From Anniella stebbinsi (taxonomy: Eukaryota > Chordata > Lepidosauria > Squamata > Anniellidae), in contig JARDYH010000002.1 of NCBI GenBank assembly GCA_029215795.1, positions 204,019,810 through 204,083,809 on the forward strand: a stretch of DNA of 64,000 bases, in the 5' to 3' direction. Position 1 is the first letter of the stretch, and each line of letters begins with the position of its first letter. A program made the translations under genes and the position numbers. The notes beneath the pieces were generated by a model that did not search any database, was not told the origin of the DNA, and worked only from the letters and a program-made list of their open reading frames with translations. Positions 22,668 through 33,403 of this stretch are shown here, one piece after another.

Positions 22668-22830
22668 GATATATGTATTACAGTTATACCCTGACTTTTC
22701 CTCCAAGGAGCCCAAGGTAGTGCACCTGACCCTCCTCCTCCTTTCCATTTTATGCTCACAACAACCCTGTGAGGAAGGTTAGGGTGAGAGTCAGTGACTG
22801 GTCCAACATCACTGAGTGAGGAAAGGGAAA
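22668..22830 (-). mobile_element. Sauria-type SINE, 3' part, minus strand
   Basis: On the minus strand it reads 'cttcctcacagggttgttgtgagc' then 'ctaccttgggctccttggag', the standard body and tail. The tRNA-like head is lost or too diverged. Confidence 0.75.
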
Positions 22831-24321
22831 TCCGTTCCATCAGTGGTTGCCTCCCACTGGTAGGACAACACCATTGGATGCAAACCAATATATTGCAAGA
22901 CAATTGTGTTTTTCTAGTATATCATCCTTAGATATAAATACTGATCTGAATTCTCCAGTCCTTGTGTAGCCAAAATGGTACCATCCATGCACAAAAGGGA
23001 GGTATCAGCAGGCTTGCAGGAGTCTGAAAAATTTAGAGGGGAGAAAACTCTAAAGGAGAGGGGCTCAAAATGCCCAATGATGACTGAAAATGCAACTGTG
23101 GGCATGAAATATTGACCAACTGTTGGAAGGAAAAACAGTGGCTGGAATCCAAGAGCATTTTCAGTTGGAGAGGGAATCGCATTTCCCTACCGTTCCTTTG
23201 CCTCCTGCTTTTGTCCCACAATAGGGACAAGCAGCTACCTCTTTCTTCACACGGGGAAGAAAGAGGACACAAGTAGCGACCACATGGACAATTTAATGGG
23301 TGTTATTATAGCGCAGCTTTCCCGCATACAGCAGGAAGTGGCGCCAATTATCGTCAGAGCCAAGAAGAAATGGATTTTCCAGGTCCATTTTGTAGCACAA
23401 ACAACAACAGAAGAAGTGGGAGATGTGCAGGAGGATCTCTGCATCGTCAAAATGACCCGCAAAGATCCATGAGTGGCCAGTCACGAGAGTGCGATAGAAC
23501 ACTCCTTTAAAGACAGGGAATGCTCCAGACTGCAGTATTTTGTGGCAGATCCCACCTGCCTTTCCCAAAACTGCATTCTTCACAACACTGTGGGAACAGC
23601 AGAAACAATCTGAGACAATGCAGGGCAAAAACCTAAACTGGTGGAATCTTAAATCATCAACAGTTTGCTTGTCCTTCAGCTTAGTTCGCTCTGGAGTCCT
23701 TGAGATGATGAAGCAGCAGCTCCTATTGACTGAAAGCAATGGGTGTCTTAACTGAATCTACGTCCTGCAAAACTGCTTAAACGCAGTAGAGCTGGCATGA
23801 AGCACTCTGCCATAAAGCACTACTGCTGAAAAGGCAGTAAGACATAGCACATCATGGCACTGGAAATGCACATTTTCAGTTTCAGCACTCACGACAACTT
23901 AGGCACTATGCTCCTAAGTGCCCAGTTGGATCTGTGAGTATACAATAGTAAATGTTAACAGGGGCAGCCCCATTCTCTTCAACAATGTGAATTTTTCTCC
24001 ATATACAAGTACGCTGTGCTTTGCACAGCACTGACATAATTGGAAGAGCCCCTGTTTGTGCAGTCCTTCTGCACATGCCCTGGAGTACCTTCAGTACAGC
24101 AACAGCCAGCCCTATAAAATGTGCATTGAACTGACTGAAAAAGTGGGGTCTTGTATTTTGAACCAAGGATGAAAAGTAGCCTCAGAGATAGCCACAAACT
24201 CTCCTTCCCTGCATCTAGTTCAGAGCATGGATAACTTGCTTCCATGGCCCTGGATAGGATCTACATATGGCAGGTGTGCCCAGGCCTATCATTGAAAGTA
24301 ACAGTTACAGGAGCATGGCCT
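22831..24321. other. Mostly unassigned sequence around a mid-size repeat; no gene
   Basis: Contains the repeat at 23152-23520. The 23540-24290 part has several frames (up to 148 aa) on both strands but no domain. I do not recognise a gene. Confidence 0.4.
23152..23520. mobile_element. Unclassified transposon-like repeat (copy 1 of 3)
   Basis: Shares an ordered set of motifs with 42073-42427: 'gagggaatcgcattt', 'ctctttcttc..gaagaaagaggac' (a hairpin), 'accacatg', 'ggtccattttgt', 'gatgtgcaggag' and 'gtgcgatagaacactc'. A weaker copy lies at 54185-54410. Confidence 0.6.
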
Positions 24322-24656
24322 TGCACTAGTAGGTTGACCATATGAAAAGGAGGACAGGGCTCCTGTATCTTTAACAGTTTCATAGAAAAAGGAATTTCAG
24401 CAGGTGTCATTTGTATATATGCAGAACCTGGTGAAATTTCTTCATCATCACAGAGTTAAAGCTGCAGAAGCCCTGCCCTCTTTTGTACATGGTCAAGAGG
24501 ACAGGGCTCCTGCAGCTTTAAGTGTTGTGATGAAGAGGGAATTTCACCAGGTTCTGTATGCATACGAACGACACCTGCTGAAATTCCCTGTCCTTTGCAA
24601 CTGTTAAAGATACAGGAGCCCTGTCCTCCTTTTCATATGGTCACCCTATGCACTAG
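24322..24656. mobile_element. Double-palindrome hAT MITE with perfect 8 bp duplication (copy 3)
   Basis: The element proper runs 24330-24648, from TAGGTTGACCATATG to CATATGGTCACCCTA. It is flanked on both sides by TGCACTAG (24322-24329 and 24649-24656). An 8 bp duplication with TAGGG-type termini identifies the family as hAT. Internal arms are as in the other copies. Confidence 0.95.
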
Positions 24657-24875
24657 TTCACCCAATATACCAGGAGTATTGAACCTCAGGCCCGTGGGCC
24701 AAATATGGCCCTCCTAGGCTCTCCAGACACCATGCCCTTTCCTTCAACCACCAATGGTTTGGTAGTTCCCCAGTTTTGGCACAGTTTTCCCCATTCTAAA
24801 AGACTGAAATACCTCTCCCAAGGCTTAGTTACTGGCAATAAGAGCTTTAAGTTAAAATATTTTGGGTATTTTCAG

Positions 24876-25197
24876 TTGTCTTCTCAGTGGCTGCTTCAAG
24901 ACTCTGGAACCCCCTTCCCAGTGAAGCTAGATTGGATCCCTCCTTGTTTATGCTTTCAGAGGCAGGCAAAAAAAAAAATTGTTCCAGCAGGCCTTTGGGA
25001 ATACTCTGGACCTGTATTAATGTATTGGGTTTTTTAATTATTTGTGCTTTAAAAAAAAAATTAAGTGTTTAATATTATAGGAATTTAATTCTATTTTAAC
25101 TTTTGTAAAGTTATGTGTTTTAATTGTATATGTTTTAAGCTTGTAAACCGCTTTGAGTCCTAGTATTGGGGTAAAGGTGGGATATAAATATAATAAT

Positions 25198-25228
<31 letters not shown>

Positions 25229-25229
25229 T
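24876..25229 (+). mobile_element. L2-type LINE 3' end, plus strand
   Basis: The translated start reads AASRLWNPLPSEARLDPS, matching the usual L2-type ORF end 'AAPRLWNxLPxEIR'. Then come the A-rich and T-rich UTR, the conserved tail 'aaaccgctttgagtcctagt', 'aaggtgggatataaata' and a terminal (AAT)n repeat. It is 5' truncated. Confidence 0.8.
25196..25229. repeat. (AAT)n microsatellite, LINE tail
   Basis: About 11 AAT units at the 3' end of the L2 fragment. Confidence 0.9.
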
Positions 25230-25474
25230 GGCCCTACTTCTTTTGCCTTTGGCCTCACCCACCAGTGGAATGCAGTCCCCAAGAACATTTCCAAAATTGA
25301 ATTTGGCCCTCACACTGAAAGAGGTTCAACACCCTGCTATATTCCCTCAGCAAAGGTCCAGGAGGGGAGGAAGGGGCTCCATTGAGCCCTATGGATATTT
25401 CCTCCTACAGAGGCAATTGCATGTGTGGATAGATGGATCAGCCTTATATTTTTGGCACACACCTATAGTATATT

Positions 25475-25716
25475 AGAGCCAGTGCGGTGTAGTAGCTAGA
25501 GTGTTGGATTGGGAGTTGGGAAGTCTGGGATCTAGGCCCCACTCGGCCATGGAAGCTCACTGGGTGACTTTGGGCCAGTCACAGACTCTCAGCCCAACCT
25601 ACCTCACAGGGTTATTGTTTTGAGAAGAAAAATGGAGAGGAGAAGGATTATGTATGTCGCCTCAGGTTCCTTGGAGAAAAAAAGGCAGGATATAAATGTA
25701 ATAAATAATAAATATT
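25475..25716 (+). mobile_element. Sauria-type SINE, full length, plus strand
   Basis: The best copy in the window: 'gccagtgcggtgtagtagct' head with A box, 'gggatctaggccccac' in the B-box position, 'gaagctcactgggtgacttt', 'cctacctcacagggttattg', 'caggttccttggagaaa', 'ggcaggatataaatgtaata' and an A/T-rich tail. Among the SINE copies it is the closest to a consensus, so it is probably the youngest. Confidence 0.92.
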
Positions 25717-26733
25717 AATTGAAAGCATTGTCTGTAGTATGTCCCAAGAAGCTTGTGATTGGCAACATGTTCTTGAGCCATGTACTTGTATTGTAAAAAT
25801 GCCTGTATTTGAGCAGCCACAGCACCTTGGAAATGCCCCTCTACCTGGACTCCAGATCAGTACACAAACAATATCTGGTTTTGGGACCTGTTTTTAAACT
25901 TGTAAGGAAGATCTGGGAAAAAGATACCTATGATCCACAGGCTTTTTTTCAAAAATACACATCAAATCTGATCTCATTTGAACTGCAATGATGTTGTTTT
26001 ATGAACACCATTCTAAAATGTTTTATCGCACCATGAACATGATGCAGAATTGCATGTTGCACCACAATAATAGACTTTTGTCCTCCAGCTTTGTAGAACA
26101 AGTAAATACCTTAAAATTTAAGGCTTAAATCCGTAACACAAACAAGGTCAAAGCTTGGTTTTCAAGATTCCTAAACAGCTATCCAACAAAGACATGAATG
26201 AGAAACTTACAATTAAACTTGGTGTAGTTCCACTGATAATTAAAATCAATGGACTAAGCAGGTTTGATTGCAAGGATCTCAACTTAAAAGGTTGGTGGAT
26301 CCTAACGTATGAATCTGTTCCTGGTCTAACATGATAACCACTACACCACACCAGTTCTTAAGATAGGTAGGTATGACAGAAAGAGGTAGGTAGGTATAAC
26401 AGAAAGATACTAAAGAGGAAGGGGGTGTTTATATAGTAAGGAAGACAGTTGTGAGAATAGAATTGCTCTAAATGTAAAAAAAGATTGTTAATACGTCATT
26501 TACAACATATGGAGGGCAAAATGGCACATGTACATAACTGCACTAATAATAATATTATAGACTGCTAGAGAGCACATCATAACAATACTCCTACCAATAA
26601 ATATATAAGCAGCAAAACCTCACCAAAAAGCAGAATTCAGGTCTGTTATTGTGATTTTGCAAAAGAATTCTACATCAGAAATCTAACAGCCACACCAAAG
26701 TCTGCCATTCTTTAGGTGAATCCTCTATGGCTG
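25717..26733. other. Unique AT-rich sequence with one SINE head; no gene
   Basis: No coding or RNA gene was recognised. The only repeat seen is the SINE head at 26320-26358. Confidence 0.45.
26320..26358 (-). mobile_element. Sauria-type SINE head fragment, minus strand
   Basis: The minus strand reads 'aactggtgtggtgtagtggt', the A-box end of the SINE. The body is not recognisable. Confidence 0.6.
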
Positions 26734-27081
26734 CCTCTACACGAGAGGATTAAAGCTCTTTCAAGTCTCATTAAAAATTTTACCTCTACATGAGCGGAGC
26801 GCAAATCGGGAGTTGAGGCGCGTTATCTATTCGATTATGCGCATTATCGAATGCGCGTTAAATAGCGAGTTTTATTTTGCTGCGGCCCGTTAAAGCGCAT
26901 TTTGACTATGTAAACAAGCGATTCTCCGCATTAACTACTTCTGAAGCGCATTTCAAACAACCAGTAAGGCCACCAGTTGTGCGCTCAATTACCTCCCGCA
27001 TACAGTCATTTACCATAAAGCGCTTCCGAGAAGATGCACATAATCGGAGAACCAGGCGTCAAACCGAATTCTTGTAGAGGG
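26734..27081 (+). mobile_element. CpG-containing DNA-transposon-like repeat, copy 2
   Basis: Inverted copy of 2297-2633. It starts cctctacacgagaggattaa, has a second internal terminus cctctacatgagcgg, then 'gattatgcgcattatcgaat', 'taaatagcgag', 'tgtaaacaagcg' and 'gcacataatcgg', ending attcttgtagaggggg. Many CpGs survive, which suggests moderate age. Confidence 0.7.
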
Positions 27082-27531
27082 GGTCTCACACACATTCCCC
27101 TTAGACCTAGGAGTTTTCGGTGCTGTCACACAGCATTAAGCACTATGAATTCTTACAATATCTGTATCCTTGTGAATTCTTGTCAAAGCATCTTCTATAA
27201 ACTCCCCAAATCCCTTAAAACCAGGTGCAATGTAGAGCAAAGAACACATTATGTGAATACTGGTTACCCATGTCATATTTCTAGGAATGAACCTTGGAAG
27301 AAGACCCAACAGGTACTATCTAGGATTCAGCACATAGGGTCATCCCTGGAAAAACTGAATGGATAATCTGCTCAGACATATCTTTTCTGCATATGTATTC
27401 TCACGGAATCATTCTTTAAGCTTTTAGTGAACTTGAGCTGGATTTGTAAAACATTTTGTCACAATATAGCATTGCCTTTTCAAAAACTCGCTGCCATGGG
27501 ATAGGATAGTAGTCAGCAGAGTAACTGGTCT

Positions 27532-27606
27532 CCTGCAACTACTACTACCTGCAACTACTACTACTATTCAGCAACTACTACTACCCAGCAACTACTACTG
27601 CCCTGC
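27532..27606. repeat. Short tandem repeat, 'gcaactactactac' core
   Basis: Four units of about 17-20 bp with the core gcaactactacta separated by short variable spacers. Confidence 0.85.
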
Positions 27607-27742
27607 AAGGTAGATCAGGCTGAGAGTTCAGGACAGGCCCAAGACCACCAAGTGACATTTGTAGCTGAGTGAAGATTTGTGAACCCAAGTCTTATTGTTG
27701 CTAGTCCAACACAACAACCACACACCAGCTCTTAGAATATGT
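27607..27742 (-). mobile_element. Sauria-type SINE, diverged, minus strand
   Basis: The minus strand has 'gagctggtgtgtggttgttg', 'ggactagcaac', 'cacttggtggtcttgggc' and 'ctctcagcctgatctacctt' in the usual order. Confidence 0.7.
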
Positions 27743-27937
27743 AGGTTGGAATATTTATGTTTAAGGCACAGAAGTAGTGAGACCATATTGCACCACACAC
27801 GAGTCCCATTGCAAATACAGGAGAATTCTTTCACCAGCAAGTTATAGTCTTCAGGAGAAAGTCTTCCAAGACAGATGGTTCGACTCTCAAAGAGGCTAGA
27901 ATGCCATTACTGCTTTCTTTAGATAAAAGGATCGGGA

Positions 27938-28495
27938 TAGGGACATTGGCCCTCCAAATATTGTTGGACTACAGTTTCCATCACCCCTGACCATCAGTCA
28001 TAGTGGCCAGGGCTGATGGCAGTTGGAGTCCAACAACGAGCCTATCCACATTGCCCTTAAAACGATTTATATTCTGTTTAAAAACGTGGTTTTTAAGTCA
28101 TTTCATTACGTGGTAGGTCACACTGAGCAGTACTTACATTTCATAGTGACTGCTTCCTTTGTTCTCAAAGTGTTCAATGGTGTATTACAGGGTTAATTTC
28201 TTGACTCTTCTTCTTTCGGTTTTGTTTTGCAGGCTGCTTGAGTTATGGAGACAGAACTGTACAGGTCAAGCAGCCTACAAAACAAAACCGAAAGAAGAAG
28301 AAGAGTCAAGGAATTAACCCTGTAATACACCAGTGAACACTCTGAGGATGGAGGAAGCAGTCACTATAAGTACTGCTCAGTGTGTCCTACCACATAATGA
28401 AACGACTTTAAAAACCACATTTTTAAACAGAATATAAGTCGTTTGAAGGGCAATGTGGATAACATCTTGAAGACCACAGATTCCCCAACTCTGCC
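27938..28495. mobile_element. Fold-back MITE ('acagtttccatcacc' family) split by a larger palindrome
   Basis: The left part 'ccctccaaatattgttggac' to 'gcagttggagtccaacaac' is followed, after the 28043-28461 element, by 'catcttgaagaccacagatt' and 'ccccaactc', which completes the right terminus. Confidence 0.7.
28043..28461. mobile_element. Long fold-back element, arms about 190-200 bp
   Basis: TATCCACATTGCCCTTAAAA at the left is matched by AAGGGCAATGTGGATA at the right. The two arms are inverted copies over nearly the whole length ('cttctttcggttttgtttt' / 'aaaacaaaaccgaaagaag' close to the centre). The loop is only about 20-30 nt. The sequence between the arms has no frame. It lies inside another fold-back MITE. 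Confidence 0.85.
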
Positions 28496-28784
28496 ATAAA
28501 ATGTCAGGCTACCACCCCTTAGAAACAGGATATTGGGTTAGTGAGCTTGACCATTTGTTTCTCCAAATAAGACTGTTGAGTCAAACTGTTTCCCTGTCCA
28601 TGCATTTCAAGCAGCATTTTGTACATTGGCTCATCAGAGCAGCTTTCCAGCTTCCTCACACCTAGAGTGCCCTGTGACAGCTGCTTCCGGTGGGTCAGAC
28701 GCTATATGTTACCTCTCATCACATGTGAAGGTCACCTCTTGGCATAGCTGCATTTTAATTGCCTTAAAGGCTCTTTCCCCTTTA

Positions 28785-28865
28785 GGATTAGTGGGACAGT
28801 TGCCATTGAAACCAGGGCTGGATTAACTGTCATGCTAATCACAGTACAGCACAGATAGAGCCTAG
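28785..28865. repeat. Local direct repeat, unit 1
   Basis: 'attagtgggacagttgccat', then 'tgaaaccagggctggatta' and, after a gap, 'cacagtacagcacag' recur at 29459-29530. The two units are about 670 bp apart and may be pieces of one unlisted repeat family. Confidence 0.55.
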
Positions 28866-29212
28866 TGTATGTATAGCAAGCCGACTGCTGCCCCCCGCAC
28901 TGCTATCTTCCAGTCAATTCACAATACAAGTAAATAATCGTAACACATACACCGCTGCCTATCATTCTGAAAACCCTTGGAACTATAGAGGAAAATATAT
29001 GAACTGAAGAAGCGAAGAGTCTGGTTGCCTTAGGGCAGCAATATCTGCTGCTTGTTTTATGGACCCTCTTTGCTTTTCTCAGTCAGGTTGCCAAGATTTT
29101 GCTCCAGACAGTTGCCCAATTCATTCAACATCTCCCTTTAATTCCATGCCTTCCTTAGATGAATGAGATTCTGTTGTGACTAATAACCCTTGTTCTCACA
29201 GAATCCTGCCTT

Positions 29213-29215
<3 letters not shown>

Positions 29216-29251
<36 letters not shown>

Positions 29252-29257
29252 TCTCTC
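29216..29257. repeat. (CT)n microsatellite
   Basis: About 20 CT units with one CC slip. Confidence 0.95.
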
Positions 29258-29458
29258 ATCAGTAGGCAAGCAAGGATTAGTTGTGACTCCAACAATCATG
29301 GTTTGGAAGGTACTCAAGAACAGGATGTCACAGGAGAAGGCGCTCTTGTGCATTTTACACCACCTTAAGGAAAGGTTGGCATGAGCAATGTGGCTCTTTC
29401 TGTAGGTCTTGATGCACCCGATTAATGCTGCAAAACACTCCGGCTCTTTCCACTATAA

Positions 29459-29530
29459 GATTAGTGGGACAGTTGCCATTGAAACCGGGGCTGGATCAAC
29501 TGCTGTGCTACTCACACTACAGCACAGGAT
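29459..29530. repeat. Local direct repeat, unit 2
   Basis: Matches unit 1 at 28785-28865, with 'cattgaaaccggggctggat' and 'cacactacagcacag'. Confidence 0.55.
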
Positions 29531-30759
29531 CCTAGTCAAACTGGAGTTCTTTCCAGTGGTTTCAGTAAGGATAGCATGCAGACACTGCTCTTTCAGCTGG
29601 GCTAAAATCTAAAAAAGGTTTTTTTAGGATTTCTCTTCTTAAATAGTGCAGAATGTATGTTGCTCCTCTTAACGGTTGACCCCTTTTCCATTTAGGGAGT
29701 TTTAATGGCATGTTCTCTTTTTCACTACATGAATGGTTCAGGTGCCCCACTCACCCGTATACCACAAAACCTTTTCAAGTATTACGAGCAGGGCTTAATT
29801 TGGCTCAAGGCTCCTTGGGTTTTAGCCCAAACGCTATTTTAATGGCATGGCTTTAAGCAATAAAATGTGAAGCAATAGTCAAAACAACAACGACAGCAAC
29901 AGGGTGAAATTGGATCCAGAACTCGCCAAATGTCAAAGCTCAGTCCTTTATCATGTGAAATCAATTCTTCAGCATGTGACATAACAATAATTTTAAAAAA
30001 TGCCTTTGGGAATGCAGAAGACCATGCCCTCCTCACATTGGTCCTCAAGATGACTGAACATGAAATAAAGAACAAAGGTAGGGCGTAAAAAGACAGAAAC
30101 TGCACTTTGGGCACACTAATCATGACTTCTGTCAGGGCCAGATTCCAAGACTAATTGCTTTTCTTTACAACAGGGAGAAAAAAGTAAATAAAACAGTTTT
30201 ATACTAATGCTAGTGGCAATCTAGTGCCAAGGATGCAATGTTCTGGCCCCATGCAATGCGTGATGGAATTCTTGGCACTAAACCCTAGATCCACAAATCC
30301 TATTGAGTCCCAAGAAAACTCTGGAAAGAGCAAAATTTGCAGTTACTGAAGTGTTAGTTAGATATTAAGAATAATTTTATTTGATCACATTTTTCCATTC
30401 ACCACTGGCAAATCCTCTGGGACACCAGCAATTTTGATGGATAAATGGTATGCCACGGTTAACGTTTCAAATATTTTGTATAATTGTTTATAATTGTCAC
30501 ATGGTATTCTTGACTTCAGGCTTCTGCTTAGTTATTTTCTACTGCTCCTGTGTTACCTCTCAATACGTTCAAAGATCACCCCAAGAAACATGTCCTCCCA
30601 CCCTATCAGTTAGTGTTCTAGGTCAATGAAAAAATAGCTAAGTTTCTCCGCAATTGCCTTGCCTTTTTGATTACCCTCGAGAGTTCACATATTCTGGGAA
30701 ACATAGTAAGATTCTCATAGATGTCCTATTTCTGGTACAACTTCATTGCTAATTGGTTT

Positions 30760-30826
30760 AGGGCACAATCCTATGCAGATTTAGACAGGAAAATGTCCTA
30801 CAACTCCCAGCATCCCTCAGCCAGTC
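30760..30826. mobile_element. MITE fragment ('gggcacaatcctatgca')
   Basis: Starts like the 'aatcctatgca' short MITEs and passes into 'tcctacaactcccagcatcc', an arm of the fold-back family. It is probably the remnant of one composite element. Confidence 0.45.
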
Positions 30827-30881
30827 ACTATACAACTACTAGTACTTGGGTCTTTTTTCCTCTAGCAGAACCCCACCCCTG

Positions 30882-30907
30882 CCATCATCATCATCATCAT
30901 CATCATC
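30882..30907. repeat. (CAT)n microsatellite
   Basis: Eight CAT units. Confidence 0.95.
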
Positions 30908-31626
30908 GGAATATCTGATCATAGATCTCCCATGGCATATCAGTTTTGGACTCTCTGGAAACATGACACCCTGCACTCTATTCATAGTTCTCCCTGCCCT
31001 CCAACAGATTTCTAGAGATCAAACAATGTTGGCACAGGTACTACTGGGCCATGTGTATTCTTGTCAGGGATTGGGCTTGGGCAACAGATGAGCCAGAAGC
31101 TAGGGACCAGAAGCCGTGGGACAAGCCAGAAATCAGTACCAAAGGATAAACTAGGAGGCAGAGCTAAGGAACAAGACCAAAGCCAGGACCAAAGATACAG
31201 GAACACCCCAGAGCTCAGGAAGCCCATATTGCTCAAGCAAGGCTCTAGTGGAACAGGAAGCCCTTTTACACTCCTTCCTGCCCAAAAGGATCCAATGGGC
31301 ATCCTGGGTGGGCGGAGTCAACCCAGGACCTGAATGTGAAGCTACCACCTGCAGTTTGGCAGTTCACCACAAGGAGGAGTTGCACACAGATCCAGGAGAA
31401 ATCAGTACAGGTTTTTCCTTTTTCCTAAATTATCAGAAATATCAAAGCAGTTGTAAAGCATGGAATGGTGGTGATGGTGGTGGCAGCAGCGTGGGGTGGG
31501 GTGACAAATGCTTGTTGTGTGCTTCACAATGTAAGTAATACACAAGCTCATCTAAAAAGGGCCACATATAAAACCATTAAGTCCACAGTCTGAAATGGCC
31601 GAGCTGCTCCACTGCTGACATTGGAA

Positions 31627-32473
31627 TCTACCACTAGGGATGTGCACTGGATCGGACCCGATCCACGATCCGAGTTCGGTCCAGTGGGAAATCGGATAAA
31701 TTATCCGATTTCCGATCCGACAGCTGGATCGGCCGATCCAATCCGAACCGGTCCGAAAAGGCTCCGAACCGGTTCGGCGGATCGGCGGATCAGCGGGCGC
31801 CCACTGGCGCCCACCGCCGCTTCCATCGGCGGGCGCCAGCGGGCGCCCGCCAATGAAAGTGGACAGCGGGGGGGGAGGAGGGGGGCCCTTACCTTTCCAG
31901 CCCGTCCGCTCCCATCCGCCGGCGGCGGCTACTACCAGCGGGCTCCGCAGCCTGCTCCAGGGTGGCGCGCCGGGTGATCACCTGGCGCGCTACTCTAGAG
32001 CAAGCCGCAAAGCTGGCTGGCGGTACCCGCCGGCGCCGGACGGGAGCGAACGGCCCTAACGGGTAAGCAGTGGCGGGGAAGGGGGCTTACCCCCCCGGAG
32101 CTGTCCGCTTCTATCCGCGGGCGCCCACGGGCGCCAGCGGATGGAAGCGGACGGCCCCAGGGGGGGTAGGGAGTGCGGGGGAGGGGGCTTACCTGCCGGG
32201 GCCGTCCACAGCGGACGGCCCCGGGGGGGAGGGAGTTAGGCCCCCCCTCACCCACCTGCCGCCATTTTTTCCTTATAGACTTGCATTGCAATGCAAGTCT
32301 ATGGGGGGGAAGATGGCGGCCGATCCAAAAATTTACGATTTTTGGATCGGGATCGGACTCGATCCGGTCCAGGGGGCCTCCGATTTTGTCCGAACCGATC
32401 CATGACAAAATTGGAGGTCCCGATCCGGGTCCCGATCCGATCCGGGGGGTCCGTGCACATCCCTATCTACCAC
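31627..32473. mobile_element. GC-rich hAT non-autonomous element with perfect 8 bp duplication
   Basis: The element proper is 31635-32465, from TAGGGATGTGCACTGG to GTCCGTGCACATCCCTA. It is flanked by identical TCTACCAC (31627-31634 and 32466-32473). Sub-terminal parts are rich in gatccga/tcggatc repeats; the centre is CpG-dense with gcgggcgccagcgggcg-type hairpins and a perfect 28 bp palindrome at 32275-32302 built on gcattgcaatgc. Frames of up to 137 aa on both strands are GC artefacts. Retained CpGs and the intact duplication point to a fairly recent insertion. Confidence 0.93.
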
Positions 32474-33155
32474 CACTGGCTTGATCATCTTCCAAGACAG
32501 ATTTGTCTCTTGTCCTAGCTGCTTGAAAGAGTCCCCTGGAATTCTTGTTTCTCTCTAGTCTTGATTCATATACTAGAGATGAGCACAGATTTGCCTTTAG
32601 ATGCACTAACACACATACACACACACAAAGAGAGAGGGGGGAGGGAGAGAGAGCTAATTTGCATGTCCCAGTAACTGAGCTTCCCATCACCACCTCCAAT
32701 GTAAAAAAATAAAAATAAGACTAATGATGTAGTTTTCACCTAGCCGGGCCTATCGTAAAATACACCAGAGGGCTGCAAATCAGAATATGTACATTTTCAT
32801 ACCTTATTAAATGCTTTTCAACTATCATTCTTCCTTAAGCTCTAAAATGTCTGTCTCTTCTATTCTTTGATGTGCTTTATAAACCTAAACAATCGACTGG
32901 AGTTAATCCTGTTTGTTAGATGATTTCTACTCGCCGCAATAATTGTCTTCTCGGAAAGGGATATAAATTATGAAAAATTTTGGTTAGGTTTTATGATCAC
33001 AAAATGTGAGATTGGATTGCTCTTCCTATAAAGGGGATTGAATGAAATCCACTGTTTGTGGTTGTTAACGTGTTTGGTCAGGCTCAAGGGATCAGTTATG
33101 CATTGCATTTCTTCTCCCCCCCCCCACGCCCCGCAAAACTTCTAGTAAAAACAGG
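32474..33155. other. Unique sequence, nothing coding
   Basis: The 32870-33090 part is AT-rich and repeat-free ('gatgatttctactcgccgca', 'ataattgtcttctcgg'). It could be conserved noncoding DNA; there is no further evidence. Confidence 0.4.
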
Positions 33156-33403
33156 GGGTTGGATCCAGATTTACACTGGATCAACTGTACCGATGGAAGT
33201 AGAATTTCCCATCCCCTACTTCCTAAAGTAGCCCCTCCACCCCCCTGAAAATGCTATACAGTCAGGAGATCTTGCTATATGGGGTGAGCTGTGGGGGGTA
33301 GGGGGATTCCTAAAACTTGGATGGAGGGACCTTCCATGAGCGGAGCCCTTCCCCTCGCAGAAGATACCTTCATCTCATAGAAGGCAGATCCTGGATCCAA
33401 CCC
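33156..33403. mobile_element. MITE with perfect 13 bp termini GGGTTGGATCCAG
   Basis: GGGTTGGATCCAG at 33156 is repeated inverted at 33391-33403. The 248 bp body (with 'cctgaaaatgctatacagtc' and 'ggagggaccttccatgagcg') recurs at 54740-54976 with worn termini. No frame of note and no transposase. Confidence 0.75.

Larger units (their letters stand above)
24671..25336 (-). mobile_element. hAT-like element ('agaggttcaacaccctg' family) split by an L2 insertion
   Basis: Left end caggagtattgaacctcagg, right end gaaagaggttcaacaccctg. The flanking 8-mers CAATATAC and CTATATTC agree at six of eight positions. The internal order matches the intact copy at 49867-50214. An L2 3' end interrupts it at about 24876-25229. 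Confidence 0.75.
27082..27937. other. Unique sequence with a minisatellite and a SINE; no gene
   Basis: Nothing coding was recognised. The small repeats inside are listed separately. Confidence 0.45.
28496..31634. other. Largely unique sequence; one possible repeat at 31060-31345; no gene
   Basis: Contains a duplicated phrase 'ggattagtgggacagttgcc' (28787 and 29460 regions, both followed by a near-identical 'attgaaaccagggctggat'), suggesting a diverged local duplication. The segment 31060-31345 is purine-rich and repeat-like, with overlapping frames on both strands, but I cannot name its family. Confidence 0.4.

Noticed and set aside
31621..32408. Frames of 118 aa (+) and 137 aa (-) in CpG-rich DNA, looking like a CpG-island first exon
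   Set aside because: The CpG-rich block has transposon termini and an exact 8 bp duplication, so it is an inserted element, not a gene promoter.
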